A stretch of 64,000 bases of DNA from CAXBGS01 sp963975425 (GTDB lineage Bacteria; Planctomycetota; Planctomycetia; Pirellulales; Pirellulaceae), in the NCBI GenBank assembly GCA_963975425.1, contig CAXBGS010000002.1:806001-870000 (forward strand), read 5' to 3'. Numbering within the stretch: the stretch's first letter is position 1; each line of letters begins with the position of its first letter. The notes under the pieces were generated by a model. It made no database searches. It saw nothing but the letters and a program-made list of their open reading frames with translations, and had not been told where the DNA came from. Below are positions 1 through 8,549 of this stretch, one piece after another. The position numbers and the translations under genes were made by a program.

Positions 1-1
1 C

Positions 2-832
2 GGCGCAGCGGAATCCACATCATCGCCAGCGATTAATGCCACGTCGTCCTTGGAATCTATGGTCGGCATCACCTGCGGAGGCGGACTGGGGCGTCAACGT
101 GAACGCGGCGAGCTTGACCTCTTCTCGGTGCCCAAATATGTCCACGAAGAATTGGGCATGCGATTGATTGACTTGAACACACGCTGGACGACGCCCTATT
201 CGGAAAAAGAACTTGCCAAAGCGCGAGAAACCGCCGAACGCACGGGATGCTATTTCAGCAATCTGAAAGTGAATTACAACGTCGGAAACATGTACAGCGA
301 CGACGCGGCCGAACGCCGACAAGCCGTACAAGAGGCTCGCAGCCAAGTCGATGCCGCCAAGACGCTCGGCACCCGATGGATACGCTTCACGATACCACAG
401 CAACACGCCGATGCTCCTGTGGCACACATCGAACTGGCTCAATACGCACACGAACAGGGACTGAAATTGCTTGTCGAAAACGGCGGTTGGATGAAAAGTC
501 ATCCTGGCGCGATCTCATCTGTCGTTAAGGCGATTGGCGGTTATGCGGCGGCTTGTCCCGACACGGGCAACTGGGACGACGACCTGCGAGCCGAAGGGCT
601 TCGGAAGTCATTTGTCGGTGCCGAAAGCTGCGACTTTAAAGTCTTTGAACTGGGCAAGAATCATCAACATGCCGAGTATGATCTGAAGCAGTGTTTTGAC
701 CTCGGGTGGAATGCGGGCTTTCGGGGCCCCTGGATCATCGAACATATGAAAGATGCGACAGAAAACTTCGCCCGCGACACCGTCTATATTCGCGAACTTC
801 TGCAGAAATGGATCGCGAAGCGAAACGGATAA
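2..832 (+). CDS. Sugar phosphate isomerase/epimerase-like TIM-barrel protein (5' end probably outside window)
   Basis: The protein resembles the xylose isomerase-like TIM-barrel (AP endonuclease 2) family, which isomerises or epimerises sugars or inositols using a divalent metal. Visible features are the opening strand VGITCGGGLGRQ, a later LLVENGGWM stretch carrying a likely metal-binding Glu, the strand DTGNWDDD, and a C-terminal GPWIIEHM. The frame stays open to the left edge, so the ATG at 59 and TTG at 50 are unlikely to be the real start; the upstream residues (SSPAINATSSLES) look like a linker after an export signal, which is common for planctomycete members. The remaining length (about 260 residues) is close to a full barrel. 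The substrate cannot be told from the sequence. It ends 90 nt before hisI on the same strand, with no functional link visible. Confidence 0.75.
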   Translation, partial: GAAESTSSPAINATSSLESMVGITCGGGLGRQRERGELDLFSVPKYVHEELGMRLIDLNTRWTTPYSEKELAKARETAERTGCYFSNLKVNYNVGNMYSDDAAERRQAVQEARSQVDAAKTLGTRWIRFTIPQQHADAPVAHIELAQYAHEQGLKLLVENGGWMKSHPGAISSVVKAIGGYAAACPDTGNWDDDLRAEGLRKSFVGAESCDFKVFELGKNHQHAEYDLKQCFDLGWNAGFRGPWIIEHMKDATENFARDTVYIRELLQKWIAKRNG

Positions 833-922
833 ACGAATCGCCCCGTATTGGCGAACGACGTGATTTGCTAAGCTCGTGCAAGTTGGACGTCGATTGTCGG
901 CGTCTGCATGTTTTGACCTTGG

Positions 923-1321
923 TTGGCTGACAGACTGCTCTTGAACGCGATTCCGGATTTCGACAAAGGCATCGACGGTCTACTGCCCGCGATTGCTCAG
1001 GATGCAGAGAACGATCGCGTGCTGATGATGGCCTGGATGAACAAGGAATCATGGCAGGAAACACTCGACACCGGTGACGCAGTTTACTTCAGTCGCAGTC
1101 GCGGAAAGCTTTGGCGAAAAGGCGAGACCAGCGGACACCGACAAAAGGTGGTCGAGATTCGCGTCGACTGCGATGCGGATACTATTCTGCTGAGGGTCCA
1201 GCAGACCGGCGCGGCATGCCACGAAGGATTCGAGAGCTGTTTTTTCCGTGCCGTCGATAACGATGGCACGGTGACCATCCGCGACGAGCGTCTAGTCAAT
1301 CCTGATGATGTTTACCGGTAA
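923..1321 (+). CDS. hisI: Phosphoribosyl-AMP cyclohydrolase
   Basis: HisI hydrolyses the adenine ring of phosphoribosyl-AMP in the third step of histidine biosynthesis; it is a cytoplasmic Zn/Mg enzyme. The 132-residue product has the family hallmarks in order: VLMMAWMNKES near residue 35, the AVYFSRSR strand, LWRKGETSGH around 60-70, the acidic VDCDADTILL, and the cysteine pair QTGAACHEGFESCFF around 90-107 that contributes zinc ligands. Length matches stand-alone HisI without a HisE fusion. An in-frame stop at 914-916 forces a TTG start at 923 or 941, since there is no ATG. No other his gene is nearby, so it is an isolated gene, as is usual for scattered planctomycete amino acid genes. Confidence 0.93.
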   Translation: MADRLLLNAIPDFDKGIDGLLPAIAQDAENDRVLMMAWMNKESWQETLDTGDAVYFSRSRGKLWRKGETSGHRQKVVEIRVDCDADTILLRVQQTGAACHEGFESCFFRAVDNDGTVTIRDERLVNPDDVYR

Positions 1322-1342
1322 TATTCTTAAGCCGGTATTTTT
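1313..1342 (+). terminator. Possible intrinsic terminator overlapping the hisI stop
   Basis: TACCGG (1313-1318) can pair with CCGGTA (1332-1337), with a 13-nt loop, and is followed directly by TTTTT. The stem is short (6 bp), so this is only a candidate. Confidence 0.35.
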
Positions 1343-1383
1343 CGAGAACGTAACACTGAATTTTTTTGGATAAGGGAATCGTG

Positions 1384-1848
1384 ATGGCAGCCGAAGCGCG
1401 ACTGAAGGAACTCGGAATTGAACTACCCGAAGCCCCCAAACCGGTTGGCGTCTACAAACCGGTCGTGATCGCCGGAAACATGGCGTACCTTTCTGGGCAC
1501 GGACCGTTAAAACCCAACAAGACACTGATCACCGGCCGTCTTGGATTGGACATGGATACGGAAGCCGGTTATGACGCAGCGAGACTGACCGGAATGGGCA
1601 TCTTGGCGACACTGCAAACCCACCTGGGCAGCTTGGACAAAGTCAAACGACTCGTCAAATTATTGGGCCTTGTCCGTTCGACCGACGGTTTTGACCAGCA
1701 ACCTGCGGTGATCAACGGATGCAGCGAACTGTTCCGTGACGTCTTCGGTGAAGACGCCGGTGTCGCGGCTCGCAGCGCACTGGGCACCAACGCATTGCCA
1801 GGCGGAATTGCAGTCGAAATCGAAGCGATCTTTGAAGTGGAAGCGTAG
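1384..1848 (+). CDS. RidA/YjgF/YER057c/UK114 family protein
   Basis: RidA-fold proteins are small trimeric cytoplasmic enzymes, many of which hydrolyse reactive enamine/imine intermediates. The 154-residue product has the family layout: an N-terminal segment ending PKPVGVYKPVVIAGNMAYLSGHGP, a central LGSLDKVKRLVKLLGLV helix-strand, FDQQPAVINGCSELF, and the C-terminal ARSALGTNALPGGIAVEIEAIFEV. It belongs to the longer subgroup (about 150 residues) with RSALG and LPGG in place of the archetypal RxxV arginine pattern, so imine deaminase activity is not assured. The ATG at 1384 is chosen because AAGGGA lies 6 nt upstream; an in-frame TTG at 1366 has no such site. Two hairpins follow the gene. Confidence 0.88.
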   Translation: MAAEARLKELGIELPEAPKPVGVYKPVVIAGNMAYLSGHGPLKPNKTLITGRLGLDMDTEAGYDAARLTGMGILATLQTHLGSLDKVKRLVKLLGLVRSTDGFDQQPAVINGCSELFRDVFGEDAGVAARSALGTNALPGGIAVEIEAIFEVEA

Positions 1849-1855
1849 ACTGGTC

Positions 1856-1936
1856 TGCGTGCAAGCTTAGCCCTGCTTGCCGCACCAACCACTGCCAAAG
1901 TTACCTGGCTAATCCACCGGCACCCTGGATTAGCCA
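1856..1936 (+). terminator. Two consecutive hairpins downstream of the RidA gene
   Basis: The first hairpin is TGCG-GCAAGC (1856-1866, one bulged T) pairing with GCTTGC-CGCA (1875-1884). The second is an 11-bp perfect stem TGGCTAATCCA (1906-1916) / TGGATTAGCCA (1926-1936) with a 9-nt loop. Neither has a T tract. Their position just after a stop codon suggests a transcript end or 3' stabiliser. Confidence 0.5.
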
Positions 1937-2010
1937 ACAGATCCCTGACAACAATGAACGGATTCAACGACGTTTTTTGTGGCAGGGCACACCAATTGGA
2001 ACACGATTCG

Positions 2011-2035
2011 CCGTAGTTTTCACCGCAGTTTTCAC
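2011..2035. repeat. Short tandem repeat in intergenic DNA
   Basis: CCGTAGTTTTCAC is followed directly by CGCAGTTTTCAC, a near-perfect 12-13 bp duplication. The rest of the 1937-2225 stretch shows no gene or RNA I can recognise. Confidence 0.5.
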
Positions 2036-2225
2036 GACAGAGCTCACAGCATTATTGCTCGTTAGACGGCACTGATTCGCAACCATGAATCGACCCTGAT
2101 GCTTGATGCAGAGCTCTTCGTTTTGACGAAACGGTCAAACAAAAGCATCGACTGCTTAACGTTATGCGCCGCATCCGTTGCGAATCAAAGACGGTGCCGG
2201 CCTATCGATGATCAAGAAGGAATAG

Positions 2226-2546
2226 ATGGTGTCAGCGAAATTGAAACCCGGAGATTGGGTAATCTACCGTAAACAAAAGGTGAGTTCCTCACCTGGACCG
2301 CGAGCGAAAAATACGACTCCAGCCAGCAAAGGCGAAACGTATAGCTATGTCGTGGAAAAATACTGGGTGGTCGACGAGCTACTTGAAAGCGGCGAACTGA
2401 GAATTCGTACCCGGCGCGGTAAGCAGCACATCGTACAACCGGACGACCCACGACTACGCAAAGCCAAATGGTGGCATCGGCTGCTGCGAGGCGACCGGTT
2501 TCGCGCCGTGGAGGAATCCACAACATCCGAAACAAAGCAGCATTAA
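2226..2546 (+). CDS. Small conserved-looking hypothetical protein
   Basis: I do not recognise a family. The product is 106 residues, basic and soluble, without a signal peptide or membrane segment. It opens with a beta-rich stretch (LKPGDWVIYRKQKVS), then SYVVEKYWVVDELLESGELRIRTRRGKQH, reminiscent of small SH3-like or KOW-like barrels, and ends with a WWHRLLRGDRF basic patch and a polar tail. AAGAAGG lies 5 nt before the ATG, which supports real translation. It stands alone between a hairpin-rich gap and the interrupted cytochrome gene. Confidence 0.65.
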   Translation: MVSAKLKPGDWVIYRKQKVSSSPGPRAKNTTPASKGETYSYVVEKYWVVDELLESGELRIRTRRGKQHIVQPDDPRLRKAKWWHRLLRGDRFRAVEESTTSETKQH

Positions 2547-2752
2547 GCGAGAGACCCGAACTGGTCTACCACGAGAACACAGATCAACAATCGGTTGAAT
2601 CGGACTTGCCCTCGCGCTAATACTGAACAAGAACTACCCAGTTTCGCATCGGTCCTCGTTTCTCAGAATTTTGTTGCATTTGCTTGCTCGAAGCCCCATA
2701 AAGGTGCTCGGGAGCAATTGCTTCTCTTTCTGTCACGCGGGGAGGTCGTCGG

Positions 2753-4396
2753 GTGTATTATCAGAAATCGGCTGGCCTGCTCGCCGCGCTGGCCGCAACC
2801 GCGCTGCTATGCAGCGGTGCAGGAGCACAAGACAAAGCGTCAGCACTGCTCGAAAATCCCGACGCTTCGGAAAGGAAACCGCGCCCGAAGACTAGGGCCG
2901 GGCAAAAGCTCTTTGAAAAAGAGTGGCAATGGAACGACGCCATTGAATCACTCGATGAGAAAGAGACGCTGTCAGCCCTCTTCCAGCGTCGACGCACCGT
3001 TGATGCACGAACGATGCGGGACAGTTCGCGACCGACGCTGCCTGATCAATTCATCGGCGGGGACGGCCTTGGACCGATGCACAACGCGACATCCTGTGCC
3101 GCATGCCACATCGATGGCGGCGGGTCGGGCGTCGATCGAAACGTAACGCTGATCACGATTGACCCCCGATCGGACTTAGCAAGTTTTGACGCCGCGACGG
3201 CAACGCAAACGGTGATGGATTTTTATCCGAATCTGTTGGCAGCCAGCGGGTAACTTTCATTCAACACGGTTGTCCACGATCGCTCAACTCGTCTAGGTTA
3301 CGAACCGATTCGAGATCGGTTGGCCGAGTTCATTTCCGGCGGACTTGAAGAGGCCTGGTTCACCCCCGGCCAACGTCGCAGCGATGCTATCGCTAAACGA
3401 CCGGTCGTCGCGGGTCGGTTTGAATCGATTGACTACTACCTCAGTCAGCGCAATTCCCCAGCCTTATGGGGAATGGGCGCGATCGATCGTATCGATATCA
3501 GCCGGATGCGACGGGTGGCCCAGTGGCAGGCTCGCGTGACCGAGGGCAAGGTCACCGGCCGGGTTGCCGGAAAGTTCGGTTGGCGGGGCCAAGTCCAATC
3601 GCTGGCCCTGTTTGTCTCTAGCGCATGCGCCGGTGAGTTAGGGCTTAGCCAAAGCACCGCCACGCAGGCCAACGACCCGGCCGATCCCAAGTACGCGAAT
3701 GTCGCTCTGGATATGAGCGATCAGGAAGTCAGCGAGTTGACGCAATACGTGATGTCGATACCTCGTCCCATCGAGACGCCGGTCGATGGATTTACCAAGA
3801 GTGACCTGCTAGAAGGCGAGGCTGCGTTTGGGTCGATTGGATGTGCGGTATGCCATGTCTCAGATTTGCGGCCGACGTCAGGAATGTTCAGCGACTTACT
3901 GTTGCACGACATGGGCCCGGAACTGCAATCACCGTTTCCAGCGCCAGTTGGCGAACTGATCGACGTGCCGCGCTCGAGTGGCATCGCACTGCAAGCCAAC
4001 CGTTTTATCGCGAGCGCGGTCGCCGGCGGATACTATGGCTCGCCCGAGCAAATCGATCCCCCATTAGCGTTCCCGCTGGCCAAGCCATTGAAGCCTCAGT
4101 TTCCTCGCGGCGAGATAAGTGAGGAACGATTGCAAATCGTCGAGAGTTGGCCCTGGGATGCCTTGCAACGCGAGTGGCGTACTCCGCCGCTTTGGGGAGT
4201 CGCAGACACGGCGCCGTACTTGCACGACGGTCGCGCCAAAACCCTCAAAAAGGCAATCCTGTGGCACGGCGGAGAAGCGAAAGGTTCACGCGATGCATTC
4301 GAGTCACTGTCGATCGCGACTCAACAGAAAGTGATCGCCTTTTTGTCATCGCTCAGGTCTCCGATGCAAACGCATAGCAAAGCAAGAACGCACTAA
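2753..4396 (+). pseudogene. Di-haem c-type oxidoreductase (DHOR/DUF1111 family) interrupted by an in-frame TAA
   Basis: The intact family is a secreted di-haem c-type cytochrome related to bacterial cytochrome c peroxidase. Translation from GTG 2753 (GGAGG 7 nt upstream) gives a signal peptide (residues 3-25), haem motif CAACH (115-119), then a TAA at 3251-3253. The same frame continues without another stop: 22 codons (starting LSFNTVVHDRSTRLGYEP) lead into the second part, which holds the second haem motif CAVCH, a DMGP segment, and the family's closing TPPLWGVADTAPYLHDGRA and WHGGEA. Without the stop the product would be 547 residues, a normal DHOR length. There is no shift of frame and no ribosome site before the second part. 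It is either a true nonsense allele or a base error. Confidence 0.85.
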
Positions 4397-4503
4397 TTCC
4401 GCAGAGGCCTGACGGCATCCGCGCTGCACACACTTTGCGCGTTCGCCAGCGAACGGGACTGAATGCTCGGTGCATCCAACTGCCCCCGTCACGTTCGCTA
4501 GCG

Positions 4504-5268
4504 TTACGCTCTCTGCCTAACGACTTCGGCGCCATTCTCCTGGTTCGCCGCATGAGCACTGAAACATCCGACCGAGTGTTGAGCCAGGTCAGAACTTTCA
4601 TCGGAGTCATCATCGGTCCCGTGACTGAACGTCTCGACTGCCTGAAGAGCTTCCTGCAACAAACGCAATTCAATTTCGACGGCGATGGCTTCTGTCACAT
4701 TATCGACCTCGAACTTTTCGCAAATTCGATGACGTGCCAATTCGACCGTACGCGAAGAAACGGATAGCTTTCTAGCGATCTGTTTATTCAAATTGCCCGC
4801 ACCGACCAACAAAAGAACCCGCTGTTCGCGATCGGTCAGCCGCTGCATCACTTGCTGTAATTCGTCGATTCGATCGCGAATCCGCATGTACTGTCGATAC
4901 TGAGCAGTGATATCTTGCGCGCACGTATGCTTACGCAGGATGGTCCCGTCGTCGGAAAACTCGTCATACGACTGAATACAGATGTATTTCTCGTTGCCGT
5001 CCGAATGCAGCACCGCGCGAACTTCGCGGCGATTGGATTGCGATTGGAAATCATCACCTCCCGAATCGGAAAGCCCTCGGTTTAGCGGATGATTCGGAAC
5101 AAAAAGTTCTTGATAGTCTCGGCCCAACTGGTGGGTCGGCTCGTATCCCAGCACGTGCTTAACCGAACGGCTTAGGAATGTCATTCGATTGTTGCCGTCG
5201 CTGGACAGGAAGAAGAACGGCGCAACAAATCGATCAGGAGACGGTTGTTCGCTTTGAATAGGTTTCAT
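4504..5268 (-). CDS. PAS domain - LuxR-type HTH transcriptional regulator
   Basis: This is a 254-residue predicted cytoplasmic regulator. Residues about 10-130 form a PAS-like sensor (FFFLSSDGNNRMTFLSRSV, VLGYEPTHQLGRDYQELF, then a PAC-like EKYICIQSYDEFSDDGTI and QDITAQYRQ). A short coiled linker leads to a LuxR/FixJ DNA-binding domain around 143-200, with LTDREQRVLLLVGAGNLNKQIA and the recognition helix SVSSRTVELARHRI. No receiver domain is present, so signal input is probably through PAS. The polar C-terminal tail (about 45 residues) is unusual for the family and has no clear fold. GAGGGG upstream of the ATG supports the start. Targets are unknown. Confidence 0.85.
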   Translation of the reverse strand: MKPIQSEQPSPDRFVAPFFFLSSDGNNRMTFLSRSVKHVLGYEPTHQLGRDYQELFVPNHPLNRGLSDSGGDDFQSQSNRREVRAVLHSDGNEKYICIQSYDEFSDDGTILRKHTCAQDITAQYRQYMRIRDRIDELQQVMQRLTDREQRVLLLVGAGNLNKQIARKLSVSSRTVELARHRICEKFEVDNVTEAIAVEIELRLLQEALQAVETFSHGTDDDSDESSDLAQHSVGCFSAHAANQENGAEVVRQRA

Positions 5269-5759
5269 GAAGAGCCCCTCATTAGTAATCCGGATTAGCT
5301 AGAAGATCGGCCGAGTCGTGGGCATCACAGCCGATCCCTGTACAACCCAGATAGTTCACAAATGTTCCGCGACACTCGGATGTCTAAGTGGCGGGTTAAC
5401 CCGATACGAAACGTTGACATCAATTCGAAGTCGCGTCACGTTATCATTGGACGATCAGTCGTTGACCGAACATGCCAACCTGTGCAATCAGTGTTGGCAT
5501 TAAAGAACAAGCATTGTTCAAGATGTGAAGTCCGTCGCAGACTCCAACTGGGTAAGCATCCAGCGCAACTCGAGGGGTGTCAACACAAATTACTTTCGAA
5601 AGCACAAGATGAAACGCCGGCGATCAGATTGAAGCGCACGAAGATCACGATGTACAGACGTGCGTTTCGACATACATGCTGCGCGCATACAACCCGTTGC
5701 TACAGATCTTACCTACCTCGTGACAATAACTGACGAACACTCAACACAGAAACGTGACT
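5269..5759. other. Gene-free stretch upstream of the PAS-LuxR regulator
   Basis: About 490 bases with no convincing coding region on either strand; the longest open frames lack ribosome sites and family features. It must hold the promoter of the minus-strand regulator and the 3' end of the hydrolase transcript. No repeats or strong hairpins were seen. Confidence 0.5.
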
Positions 5760-6914
5760 CTAATTTTTGCCCTGTGGCGAGTGCGTGCTCTTCGCAGCAC
5801 CCTGTAAATGCTTCAACAAGAAATCTCGTTGCATGTTGCGAATTTCCGATGTGGCGAATTGCGGACCGCCGTGTCCGGCCCCCTCGATCGTGTGAAGTGT
5901 CGATTCAACTTGGACTGCTTTCAGCGCCTTGTCCATCGCCTCGCTTTGATTGAGAGGTACCGTCCGATCATTGGTGCCGTGAATGATCAGGAAGGGCGGA
6001 TCGGACTTGTCGACATAGGTAATCGGATTCACTCGTTTGATACCAGCCACGTTTGGCAGAACTTCTCCGCCACCGAGCAGCTTTGACTCTGGCGACCCTG
6101 CTTTATTGTGGCTCTCGTAACCTTTGGCGGTAACGAATGCTTTGAAATCGGTCGGACCGTAGAGGTCGACGACGGCCTGAACGCTACTTGAATGATCGGC
6201 CCATCCACCGTCGCCCTCAAGTTCCTTCACAGCGCCGGATGTCCCCAAAAGAGCAACGAGATGACCGCCTGCCGAACTACCGCCGACGGCGATGCGGTTC
6301 GGGTCGAGGTTGTACTTTTCTGCGTGGGCGCGCAGATAGCGGATCGCGCATTTGCAGTCTTCGATCTGTGCCGGAAACGGCGCCTCTCCGGTCAGCCGGT
6401 ACTCGATCGTTGCTCCAACAAAACCTTCGCGAACCATGGGTACGACTTTCCCGACACCGCCATCCTTGGTGCCCCCCTGCCAGCCACCGCCGTGAACCCA
6501 CACATAGACCGGCTGCGGTTTTTGGCGATCTTCCTTGGGCAGCACGATATGCATCTTTAGGTCACGACCACCACCTTTCCCAAAAACCACATCGCGCAGC
6601 ACCGTGACGTCTTCCGGCGCGCCCTGCCCTATCCGCTGTCGATCGCGGTCGTCACGTGCATCCACAAAATCTTCTTTGGTGAGCTCGCCATCGTTGTTGC
6701 GGTCGAATCGATTGAACAATTGCAGAGGTGCTTTGAATTCGTCTTTGGTCACTTTCCCGTCCCCATTTGCGTCTTCACGGCGCAGGACTTCGCCAAAAGG
6801 AATTCGAGGACGTTGCGTTTGAAGAAAGCGGCGTTCTTGCCGTGAGTCCTGAGCCACAACATCGAACGAAGCGGCCGCGGCAACGATAACGAAGAGTGCT
6901 GTGATGGATCGCAT
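5760..6914 (-). CDS. Secreted EF-hand alpha/beta hydrolase (esterase/lipase, BD-FAE-like)
   Basis: A 384-residue exported hydrolase. Residues 1-22 are a signal peptide (ending DVVAQ). Two EF-hand loops follow: DANGDGKVTKDEF and DRNNDGELTKEDF. The catalytic domain shows the oxyanion motif WVHGGGWQGG, the nucleophile motif GGSSAGGHLVALLG, an acid in HGTNDRTVPL and the histidine in EGAGHGG, so the Ser-Asp-His triad looks complete. Similar planctomycete proteins resemble feruloyl/acetyl esterases acting on polysaccharide side chains; the substrate here is unknown. It is the last gene of a run MarR - SGNH hydrolase - this gene on the minus strand, 36 nt after its neighbour. Confidence 0.88.
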   Translation of the reverse strand: MRSITALFVIVAAAASFDVVAQDSRQERRFLQTQRPRIPFGEVLRREDANGDGKVTKDEFKAPLQLFNRFDRNNDGELTKEDFVDARDDRDRQRIGQGAPEDVTVLRDVVFGKGGGRDLKMHIVLPKEDRQKPQPVYVWVHGGGWQGGTKDGGVGKVVPMVREGFVGATIEYRLTGEAPFPAQIEDCKCAIRYLRAHAEKYNLDPNRIAVGGSSAGGHLVALLGTSGAVKELEGDGGWADHSSSVQAVVDLYGPTDFKAFVTAKGYESHNKAGSPESKLLGGGEVLPNVAGIKRVNPITYVDKSDPPFLIIHGTNDRTVPLNQSEAMDKALKAVQVESTLHTIEGAGHGGPQFATSEIRNMQRDFLLKHLQGAAKSTHSPQGKN

Positions 6915-6950
6915 ATGTAGTCTCCAGTGCGTAAAGTTGTGATTTGCAAT

Positions 6951-7955
6951 TCAGCGGTTACCGGCCCGCCCTGCTAACTCGCCCTTGTCGACGACGCCAT
7001 CGCCGTTCTTGTCAAAACGGCGAAATACCTGAGATGGACCACGGAACTCGGCTGCCGTGATCTTGCCGTCGTTGTTTGCATCGTGCCGAAGCATCCGTTC
7101 CACCATACCTCCGGCACCGCCAGGACGTCGCCGAGCGCCGACGCCGCTACCAGCCTGCGCGTCTGTGGCGGACGCCGGTGCGGGATGGCTAAGCGATGCC
7201 TGATTTATCTCTTCTTCGCTCCACAAAACGACCTCCCTTCCGCTCAGTTTCAACAGTGTCACGAACCAGTGATGAGCCATCACCTCGGCTCCCAACTCGT
7301 TCGGGTGAACCTTGTCCGCCTGAAACGCATGAGGCCAAACCTTACTTGTCGGAGTCCAAACATCGGGACCGGCGAAAACATTAACGGGATTGGACTTCAT
7401 GAACTCGGCAAGGGCGAGTCGTTCGTTGCCAATCTCTGGTTCCATTCCCTGTTTATAGATGTGCATCGCGATCACCACGGCGTCGGCACCGTCGGACTTC
7501 AACAGGTCGGCATAAGCTTCGATGCCCTCTGCTCCTGTGCGAATACCATCGATATCCCTTTGGCTGCGAATGCCATCGGAACGTCCGCCGAAAACCCACT
7601 GCAGTGATTGCTGCGCGAGAACGATCGTCGGGCGCGAATGATCTTGCAGCAAAGGTCGCAGCCGGCTGATCCACGGCGGCATTGGCTTGCCCGTTTTGAC
7701 GTTCATCCATTTTGCGATCGGCGTCGTTCCCTGGGTCGCCGATTCCACGGTGATAACACGCTTGCCATCGAAGTACCGATCTAGTTTTCTCTGCAGTATC
7801 GTCGGCCAACGAAACGACGTCGAATAGCCATTGACAACGAACGTCCGCGGCTCGCCGTCAAACCAATCCACCCGAACATCCTGCGCTGCGACAGCTTGAA
7901 TGGCACCGAACGCCGACGCACAAACCAGAAAGCATGTCAAAACCTGTCGCATCAT
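6951..7955 (-). CDS. Secreted SGNH-like hydrolase with C-terminal EF-hands
   Basis: A 334-residue exported protein with a signal peptide ending about residue 24 (AVAAQ). The N-terminal block where SGNH enzymes carry GDS reads VVNGYSTSFRWP, so the nucleophile region is divergent; the closing block DKVHPNELGAEVMAHH matches the DxxHPN catalytic pair well. A Gly/Arg/Ala-rich linker (about 255-285) joins a pair of EF-hand loops, DANNDGKITAAEF and DKNGDGVVDKGEL. An esterase role is inferred from fold motifs only. The gene lies 36 nt from each neighbour in the MarR-led run and shares its EF-hand style with the next hydrolase, suggesting joint action on an extracellular, possibly calcium-rich substrate. 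Confidence 0.75.
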   Translation of the reverse strand: MMRQVLTCFLVCASAFGAIQAVAAQDVRVDWFDGEPRTFVVNGYSTSFRWPTILQRKLDRYFDGKRVITVESATQGTTPIAKWMNVKTGKPMPPWISRLRPLLQDHSRPTIVLAQQSLQWVFGGRSDGIRSQRDIDGIRTGAEGIEAYADLLKSDGADAVVIAMHIYKQGMEPEIGNERLALAEFMKSNPVNVFAGPDVWTPTSKVWPHAFQADKVHPNELGAEVMAHHWFVTLLKLSGREVVLWSEEEINQASLSHPAPASATDAQAGSGVGARRRPGGAGGMVERMLRHDANNDGKITAAEFRGPSQVFRRFDKNGDGVVDKGELAGRAGNR

Positions 7956-7991
7956 GATGCTCGATGAAGAAAACGTTGCAGTGATGGAATC

Positions 7992-8441
7992 TCAACCGAC
8001 TTTTTGGTCATCATGGTCATCAGCAGTGACAATGTCGACGATTCGGTCCAGCGATTTGTGGAAAGCTTTTCTTTCGGTCCGTGTTACCGCGTTCTCGATG
8101 GAAGATCGAAGTGCCTCAGAGCTCCGATTGAGCTTTGTCGCGAGTCGGCGCCCGGCGGCTGTCAAGTGAACTCGCCGCGCCCTCCCATCTGTTTTGCAGC
8201 GCACCCGGCGGACGTACTCACGATTCTCTAAGAGCTTCAGCATCGCCGTCACGGTGTTCCCATCCGACGCCATGCGATCCCCCAACTCCGATTGTGTGAC
8301 CCCGTCTTCTTCTGAGAGCAGCGACAACAAGACGAACTGGTCCGCCGTGATATCGAACTGAGCAAAATGCGACTGAGCCGCACGGTGCATCGTCAGGTAA
8401 GCTCGACGCAATCGCATCGGGATGGAATTTTCAAATGTCAT
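7992..8441 (-). CDS. MarR family transcriptional regulator
   Basis: A 149-residue winged-helix repressor-type protein. After an N-terminal dimerisation helix (LRRAYLTMHRAAQSHFAQFD), residues about 33-100 show the MarR core: ITADQFVLLSLLSEEDGVTQSEL, the recognition helix GNTVTAMLKLLENREYVRR, and a wing with TDGRARRVHLTAAGRRLA. It heads the minus-strand run with two secreted EF-hand hydrolases, 36 nt upstream of the first. It is divergent from an OsmC protein with 108 nt between starts, and that gap holds a 12-bp perfect palindrome that could be its operator. No conserved redox cysteine of the OhrR type is seen near the N-terminus, so ligand sensing may differ from OhrR. Confidence 0.93.
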   Translation of the reverse strand: MTFENSIPMRLRRAYLTMHRAAQSHFAQFDITADQFVLLSLLSEEDGVTQSELGDRMASDGNTVTAMLKLLENREYVRRVRCKTDGRARRVHLTAAGRRLATKLNRSSEALRSSIENAVTRTERKAFHKSLDRIVDIVTADDHDDQKVG

Positions 8442-8483
8442 TTGTCACGTGTACGAATCAAGTCTCGCGGCTCGCGCTTGCCT

Positions 8484-8505
8484 TATGGTACGCATGCGTA
8501 GTATA
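8484..8505. promoter_or_regulatory. Candidate MarR operator: perfect 12-bp palindrome in the marR-osmC divergent promoter region
   Basis: TACGCATGCGTA (8489-8500) is its own reverse complement; the symmetry resumes 2 bp outside as TAT/ATA, giving a 22-bp imperfect palindrome. It sits 43 nt from the MarR start and 45 nt from the OsmC start, the usual place for an autoregulated MarR site. Binding is an inference. Confidence 0.5.
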
Positions 8506-8549
8506 TTTGCAAGCAGCAAAGCTCCATTTCTTTCCTTCGCAGGCGCCCG

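Noticed and set aside
2595..3146. Plus-strand open frame (183 codons) overlapping the di-haem oxidoreductase
   Set aside because: Different frame from the haem motifs; Arg/Ser/Pro-rich sequence without family features.
3251..3253. Programmed recoding (selenocysteine or pyrrolysine) at the in-frame stop
   Set aside because: The codon is TAA, which is not used for either residue, and no SECIS-like hairpin follows.
4441..4454. GTTCGC-CA-GCGAAC inverted repeat between convergent genes as a terminator
   Set aside because: Loop too small for the full stem and no T tract; weak evidence compared with other hairpins.
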